The notes below the pieces were generated by a model that saw only the letters and a program-made list of their open reading frames with translations, was not told where the DNA came from and ran no database searches. A program made the translations under genes and the position numbers. From Spirochaetales bacterium (GTDB taxonomy: Bacteria > Spirochaetota > Leptospiria > Leptospirales > Leptonemataceae), in NCBI GenBank assembly GCA_024233935.1, contig JACKOY010000006.1, positions 1-64,000 on the forward strand: DNA of 64,000 bases. Reading direction: 5' to 3'. The stretch's first letter is position 1. Every line of letters starts with the position of its first letter. Below are positions 60,215 to 64,000 of the stretch, one piece after another.

Positions 60215-61498
60215 ATGAATTGGCTGGACGAAATGCTCGAGGCCCAGTTGAGCCCCGACGCCGATCCCCGTCGTCCGTTGCAGGCCCTGGTGCGTGCCCG
60301 GGGCGCGTATACCCTGTTCTTTCGTTCGGGCCGGGCCTTTCGTGTGCTTGAGCGCGCCGGTTACCCGGAAGCATACCCTGTGTACGATTTCCTGAGCAGT
60401 CGCCCGGATGCAATTCGACCGGCCTTCGAAGGCGGCGCCGCGCGCGTGTTCGAGCGTGCCGGCCTCGCCGGTATGGAACTCTGGGCCGCTGTCGATCGGC
60501 TGGAGCAGCCTCGCTATCTTCTGCTGGCGGAGGTGCCGCCGACGCCCGGGGTCGATCCGGGACCGTTGTTGCGCCAGAGCCTGATCCTCCAGGTCTGCGC
60601 CGAACGTCAGCGAGGACCCGATCACGGTGCGGAAGGCCTGCCCGTCTGGCTTCGGGACCGGGTTGCCGAGCTGGCTCAGCGACCTTCTCCAGTGCTCGTT
60701 GTGGCGGAAGCGGGCTCCGGGAAAGAAGAGCTGGTGCTGGCATTTTTGCGTGAGCAGCGCGGCGACGAGGCGGCCGGCATTTTCTTTCATCCCGGTCGGC
60801 TCTCGGAGGCCGTGCAACTTCGCGAGCTTTTCGGAGATCCGGCTGGTGCCCGCCTCGGGGGCCCCGGGCCGGGAGTCCCGATTGCAAGGCGGCCAGAGCC
60901 GGTAGTCGTGATCCAGGAAGCCGCCGATCTGGCGGCGCACGCGCAACTCCGACTCCTGGCCCATTTCTCTGCGGAGGCTTCCGAGCGTATGTGGATTTTC
61001 GAAAGCTCGCGGGACCTTCAGCGCATGGCCGCGGCGGAGCGCTTCCTTCCGGGCCTCTATCGGATGCTTGAGGACAACACCATGATTCTGCCTCCGGTGA
61101 GGGCCCAGAAAGCGGAGCTGCCCGCGGAGGTTGCCCGGCTGATGGAGGAATTCCGGCAAAGGTTTCACCGTGAGGTGGAAATCAGCCCCGCCGCGCTCGC
61201 AGCCATCCAGGCTTATGACTGGCCCGGCAACTGGCGGGAGTTGCGCAATACCCTGGAGTCGGCCTTCCTGATGTGTTCGGAAGCGTTACTGGATGCTGCG
61301 GACCTCAGACTGGGGCTGTGGACTTCGCCCGAAGACTGGGACGATCTGAACCTCCGCAAGCGGTCTCAGGAGGTGGAGAAATCACTGTTGCTTCGCGCCT
61401 ATGCGCTTCACGGTGGCAACCAGGTGCAAATGGCCCGGGCCCTCGGCATCTCGCGTGGCTCGCTGCAGTACAAGCTTGAAAAGTACAAACTCAACTAG
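60215..61498 (+). CDS. NtrC-like AAA+ protein without the sigma-54 contact loop
   Basis: 427 residues from the ATG at 60215. The N-terminal domain (about 1-140) is not a receiver. A central AAA+-like domain has Walker A LVVAEAGSGKEELVLAFL, but the GAFTGA loop is replaced by a GDPAGARLGGPGPG stretch, and Walker B is VVVIQEAADL, with Gln for the catalytic Asp. Downstream elements are kept: FESSRDLQ, YRMLEDN, and DWPGNWRELRNTLESAF. A Fis-type helix-turn-helix ends the protein (KSLLLRAYALHGGNQVQMARALGISRGSLQYKLEKY). It is unlikely to activate sigma-54, so it may be a repressor or adaptor, possibly acting on the palindromes beside it. Confidence 0.78.
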   Translation: MNWLDEMLEAQLSPDADPRRPLQALVRARGAYTLFFRSGRAFRVLERAGYPEAYPVYDFLSSRPDAIRPAFEGGAARVFERAGLAGMELWAAVDRLEQPRYLLLAEVPPTPGVDPGPLLRQSLILQVCAERQRGPDHGAEGLPVWLRDRVAELAQRPSPVLVVAEAGSGKEELVLAFLREQRGDEAAGIFFHPGRLSEAVQLRELFGDPAGARLGGPGPGVPIARRPEPVVVIQEAADLAAHAQLRLLAHFSAEASERMWIFESSRDLQRMAAAERFLPGLYRMLEDNTMILPPVRAQKAELPAEVARLMEEFRQRFHREVEISPAALAAIQAYDWPGNWRELRNTLESAFLMCSEALLDAADLRLGLWTSPEDWDDLNLRKRSQEVEKSLLLRAYALHGGNQVQMARALGISRGSLQYKLEKYKLN

Positions 61499-61509
61499 CC
61501 GGCTGACAT

Positions 61510-62481
61510 ATGGCCGCAGATCTCATCACAGCGGGAGGCATCCGGATTGAAATCCTGCCCGGCGGCGACCACTGCATTGTCTACATTGATGGCCGCCCCG
61601 AGGAAATCGGGACGGTCCCGTCTGAGCGCTTCGTGAAGCAGCTTATCCCGAGGGTGCTCTTCGTGGGGGTTAATTTCCAGATCAGCCTTCCGGCCGGGCA
61701 GCACGTGCTGGTCCCGTTGCAAGGCGGCAGGCTCCGGATTCCGTACCGGCAGGCCGGTCAGCTCCGCCACCTCGGGCTCGGTTGTGCTTCCCGGGCCGAT
61801 CAGTTCCCGGTGGTTATCGGGGCCTTTTCAGATGCCCGTCAGCTTCTCGCGAGCCCCGAGGCGTCGTCCTTTCGCTTCTTCATTGTGGACGAGAGCGTCT
61901 CGCGACTGGATCTCGTGTCGATCAAAGCACGGCATACGACGGCCCGCCTGATCATCCTGCGGCCCGAAGAGTCGGAGGGGCCGCAGGCTCGCCGTCGACC
62001 GGCGACCGAGTGGAATCCCGACCGCATGCGGGCCACCGACCTGCTTGCCGCCGGCGCGGCTTCCGAGCAGCAGAACCCGGTTTTTCATGCGCGTCTTTTC
62101 TTGCGGCAAATGCAATTGGATAAAGTGCGCGACCTCATCGCGGACGACCACATGGGGGCCGATGAAATCCTCTTCGTCAGGACCTTTCTCGGTAACATGA
62201 TCAAGAATGCCAGCGCGCGCCCTGAGCTGGCAAAGGCCGGGGACGCCCTGCGCGAATTGGACCGCCTGTACGCGCTGGCCTCGGACCTGCTGGGGGGCGA
62301 GCGAGCCCGGGTCCAGGCGCAGATCGAAGCCGGGGTAGGGGATACGGTCCGGGTCGGGCTGCTCGGGCTGATCAAGCGTCTGGAACGGTCTCCCGCCGAT
62401 CGGGTTGAGGAGATCGAGCTTTGGGAATGGGGCTACCGCCTCCGGCGTCAGACCCGACCACCGGACCCCGTCGCGCAGTAG
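61510..62481 (+). CDS. Hypothetical protein, 323 residues, possible degenerate receiver
   Basis: Starts 12 bp after the NtrC-like gene, so likely co-transcribed. The first 75 residues are mainly beta (IRIEILPGGDHCIVYIDGRP). A segment at about 98-155 (FPVVIGAFSDARQLLASPEA, then FFIVDESVSRLDLVSI and RLIILRPEE) has receiver-like strand order without the phospho-acceptor pattern. The C-terminal 120 residues are helical. No family recognised. Confidence 0.7.
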   Translation: MAADLITAGGIRIEILPGGDHCIVYIDGRPEEIGTVPSERFVKQLIPRVLFVGVNFQISLPAGQHVLVPLQGGRLRIPYRQAGQLRHLGLGCASRADQFPVVIGAFSDARQLLASPEASSFRFFIVDESVSRLDLVSIKARHTTARLIILRPEESEGPQARRRPATEWNPDRMRATDLLAAGAASEQQNPVFHARLFLRQMQLDKVRDLIADDHMGADEILFVRTFLGNMIKNASARPELAKAGDALRELDRLYALASDLLGGERARVQAQIEAGVGDTVRVGLLGLIKRLERSPADRVEEIELWEWGYRLRRQTRPPDPVAQ

Positions 62482-63650
62482 CATACATATGAGTAGCTCT
62501 TTCGGGCCTTGAAGGGCGAAAAATCTGCGGAAAAAGCGTTGATATTTCCCGGAAATGCATAAAAATTGTGCGGAATTCTGGAAATCTGTTCGATATGGGC
62601 TGCGCCGCGATCATACTCTCCCTGGGTCTGGGAATTTCTGTCTGTCCACCCTCCGGGCTGGTCGGCGATCCCTTAACCCGTCCTGTGGGGTCGGAGGTCG
62701 CGTCCGGGCAGTGGGAGCGCAACGGGGCTCGCCTGTCGGCCGGACGCTCGCCGGTTGAGCGACTGGTCATCGTGGGCCGGGCAGGGCGGCGTGGTCCCGT
62801 GTCCATGCCGCTATCCTTACTGACCCGGGAGAGCCCGGGACGCTCCGGAGACGTTCTGGCTGCCAGCTCCAGCGAGACGTCCTCTCGCCTGTCGGACCGC
62901 AACCCGGAAGCCGCACCTGCCTTTGCCCCGGAGGCCCCGCCGGCCTGCCGCGCTTTGGGGTTTGCCGCACCGCAATGGCACTCGCATTCACATTTGCACT
63001 TCAGCGGCGACCACCGGGCTGCCCTCCAGTTCGACGCCGTCCGTTTGACGATCTCTACGTCCGCCGTTGCGGCGCTTCCCCATCGCGACTTCCCGGGAGT
63101 AAGGAACCGGCGCACGTTGGCCGTTGTCGGGCGTGGGGCCGTTTTTATGGGTGCTTTCGTCCCCAGGCGGCCCTCCGGCGCGGCAGGGGCGGTAGCCTCC
63201 CGCACCACCGGAACAAACCATCGCGAGCTGGTCTTCGCTCCGGCGTCGCCACGCCACGCCAGGACCGTGGAGGCGGCAATGATCGCGCACCCAATAACCG
63301 GGCGAGTCCTTGTAGGCGCTGGCGCAGGGCAGGGGGTGGTAAGCAGTTTCTGGCGCTTCACGATGAGCACCCAGGAAGACCATGGCCCCGATGCGCACCG
63401 GCGCGCGGTCTACCTTCGGGCCGGAACGGCAATGCGGCCCGCAATGGGCGCTTCTGGCGATCGCCAGCCCCAACGCCCGGGCGCGTTGCCTCTCCCCGCT
63501 CTGCAGCGGCCGGCCTGACGCCGAAAACTGCCCCTGTCCGGGGCCTTTTGATTTCCAGGTTGCCTGCCAGACCCTCCTCAAGACCATGGTTGCCGCACTC
63601 GAACCGGTACCCGGCTTGAGTCGCATATCTTGCGGAGTACTTGAAAATCA
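62482..63650. other. 1.17-kb stretch with no convincing gene
   Basis: Open frames exist on both strands, including 62595-63518 (+) and two overlapping minus frames, but codon-position composition is flat: in the plus frame I counted about 70, 62 and 74 percent GC at positions 1-3 in a 50-codon sample, unlike a real gene here. The 62520-62600 segment is AT-rich, with a possible weak promoter. Sequence is rich in GC-runs and Pro/Arg/Ser codons on all frames. Confidence 0.5.
62595..63518 (+). CDS. Doubtful hypothetical exported protein
   Basis: A 307-residue open frame starting MGCAAIILSLGLGISVCPP, which looks like a signal peptide, then low-complexity Ser/Arg/Pro sequence with a His cluster (HSHSHLHFSGDH) and one more hydrophobic run (LAVVGRGAVFMGAFV). 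No Shine-Dalgarno and no family. Its codon-position bias is weak and the antisense frames look similar, so it is listed only because it is the longest plus frame with a plausible N-terminus. Confidence 0.22.
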   Translation: MGCAAIILSLGLGISVCPPSGLVGDPLTRPVGSEVASGQWERNGARLSAGRSPVERLVIVGRAGRRGPVSMPLSLLTRESPGRSGDVLAASSSETSSRLSDRNPEAAPAFAPEAPPACRALGFAAPQWHSHSHLHFSGDHRAALQFDAVRLTISTSAVAALPHRDFPGVRNRRTLAVVGRGAVFMGAFVPRRPSGAAGAVASRTTGTNHRELVFAPASPRHARTVEAAMIAHPITGRVLVGAGAGQGVVSSFWRFTMSTQEDHGPDAHRRAVYLRAGTAMRPAMGASGDRQPQRPGALPLPALQRPA

Positions 63651-64000
63651 ATGGCCAAAAGTAGCCCGGGAGTCGCGCGCCTGCTCGCCTCAATGCGCAA
63701 GCTCGTCCTCGAAGTTAACGACCAGGAAATCTGCCGTCGTCTGGAGATCCTGATGCACTCCGAAAAGGAGGACCTGCCGCCTCCACTCATCAAACGGCTC
63801 CTGGACTCTCCAGCCGATTTTGAAGCCCGGGCTGTGCCCGAGCCCTATACGCAATATGTTCGCCACTTCCTCTATATGGTGAAACGACGAGAGCGGGAGA
63901 AGGCCCGGGAAGACAAGAATCCCCGGAAGAAAACCACCCGAGCCGCGCGCACGCGCAAAAAGGCCGCCAGCGAACCCGCCAGCAGCCCGAAAACCGGCGC
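63651..64000 (+). CDS. Partial hypothetical basic protein, cut by window end
   Basis: Opens at the ATG 63651 and runs off the window (116 codons seen). Residues 1-80 are helical (ARLLASMRKLVLEVNDQEI, then LEILMHSEKEDLPPPLIKRL), then FLYMVKRRERE. From about residue 88 it becomes Lys/Arg/Ala/Thr-rich (KNPRKKTTRAARTRKK), a histone-like tail similar in type to the one on the protein at 32230-33063. DNA-binding seems likely. No family recognised. Confidence 0.6.
   Translation, partial: MAKSSPGVARLLASMRKLVLEVNDQEICRRLEILMHSEKEDLPPPLIKRLLDSPADFEARAVPEPYTQYVRHFLYMVKRREREKAREDKNPRKKTTRAARTRKKAASEPASSPKTG

Noticed and set aside
62372..63370. Long minus-strand open frame of 332 codons.
   Set aside because: Overlaps the end of the upstream gene, is rich in Pro/Arg/Ser and has no position-specific codon bias.
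1..64000. tRNA, rRNA, IS elements and CRISPR arrays.
   Set aside because: No T-loop-like tRNA ends, no transposase frames and no short spaced direct repeats were seen.

Overview
The window is GC-rich, gene-dense bacterial DNA that looks like a spirochaete of the order Leptospirales. The main evidence is a set of families typical of that group: two DUF1564 proteins (557-1033 and 26726-27238), a DUF1574-like protein paired with a GT87-type mannosyltransferase, a DUF2505-like protein, a 7TM-DISM/SpoIIE/TPR receptor-phosphatase, and many small lipoproteins with short spirochaete-type lipoboxes. The high GC argues against Leptospira itself and for a Leptonema/Turneriella-like or environmental relative. 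This placement is inference from family content, not from a marker gene. I saw no rRNA, tRNA, IS element or CRISPR array.

Layout. 1-9 kb: STAS protein, DUF1564, an SUMF1-like protein, maf, a 7TM phosphatase, a MOSC protein and htpG. 9-15 kb: two large signalling enzymes, a REC-PAS-GGDEF-EAL protein and a GAF-class III nucleotide cyclase, with a Kazal-like lipoprotein between them. 14.7-18.6 kb: a tight run of DUF2505, argB, apt, a secreted protein and UDP-glucose pyrophosphorylase. 18.8-27.2 kb: SDR, TraB, cheD, HDOD, aroK, DUF4279, then a flavoprotein plus membrane polyferredoxin pair. 27.3-33.4 kb: lipoprotein, alr, a CapD-like dehydratase, a GT-C-like membrane protein coupled to a STAS/zinc-ribbon protein, and a hydrolase-fold protein lacking the nucleophile. 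33.5-37.8 kb: a five-gene overlapping operon built around a TonB-dependent receptor. 37.8-44.4 kb: Wzt/Wzm polysaccharide exporter, DsbD-type reductant pair, DUF1574/GT87 pair. 44.4-51.6 kb: queA, dtd and hypothetical genes, then an ArsR-methyltransferase fusion upstream of ahcY. 51.6-54.7 kb: a GAF-GAF-SpoIIE phosphatase divergent from a protein with a voltage-sensor-like domain.

The right end (54.6-64 kb) is different in character: a plasmid- or chromid-type replication and partition module. A Rep-like winged-helix protein (57137-57991) is translationally coupled to a tail-fibre-like protein with two discoidin domains and eight exact-length 32-residue repeats. parA-parB lie upstream of rep on the same strand. 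The 404-bp gap between parB and rep has a rep promoter, a long leader, and an opposing consensus promoter that would make an antisense RNA of about 63 nt ending at an intrinsic terminator: the layout of countertranscribed-RNA copy control. The parA and rep promoters share a 17-bp element in opposite orientations. Upstream of parA are a perfect 36-bp palindrome and a second copy of its 14-bp core. Diverging from parA is a gene for an NtrC-like protein that has lost the sigma-54 contact loop. I judge this module, together with the voltage-sensor-like receptor and the ArsR-methyltransferase/ahcY operator, to be the most interesting content.

Limits: family calls are by eye from motifs. No alignment, structure prediction or database search was run.
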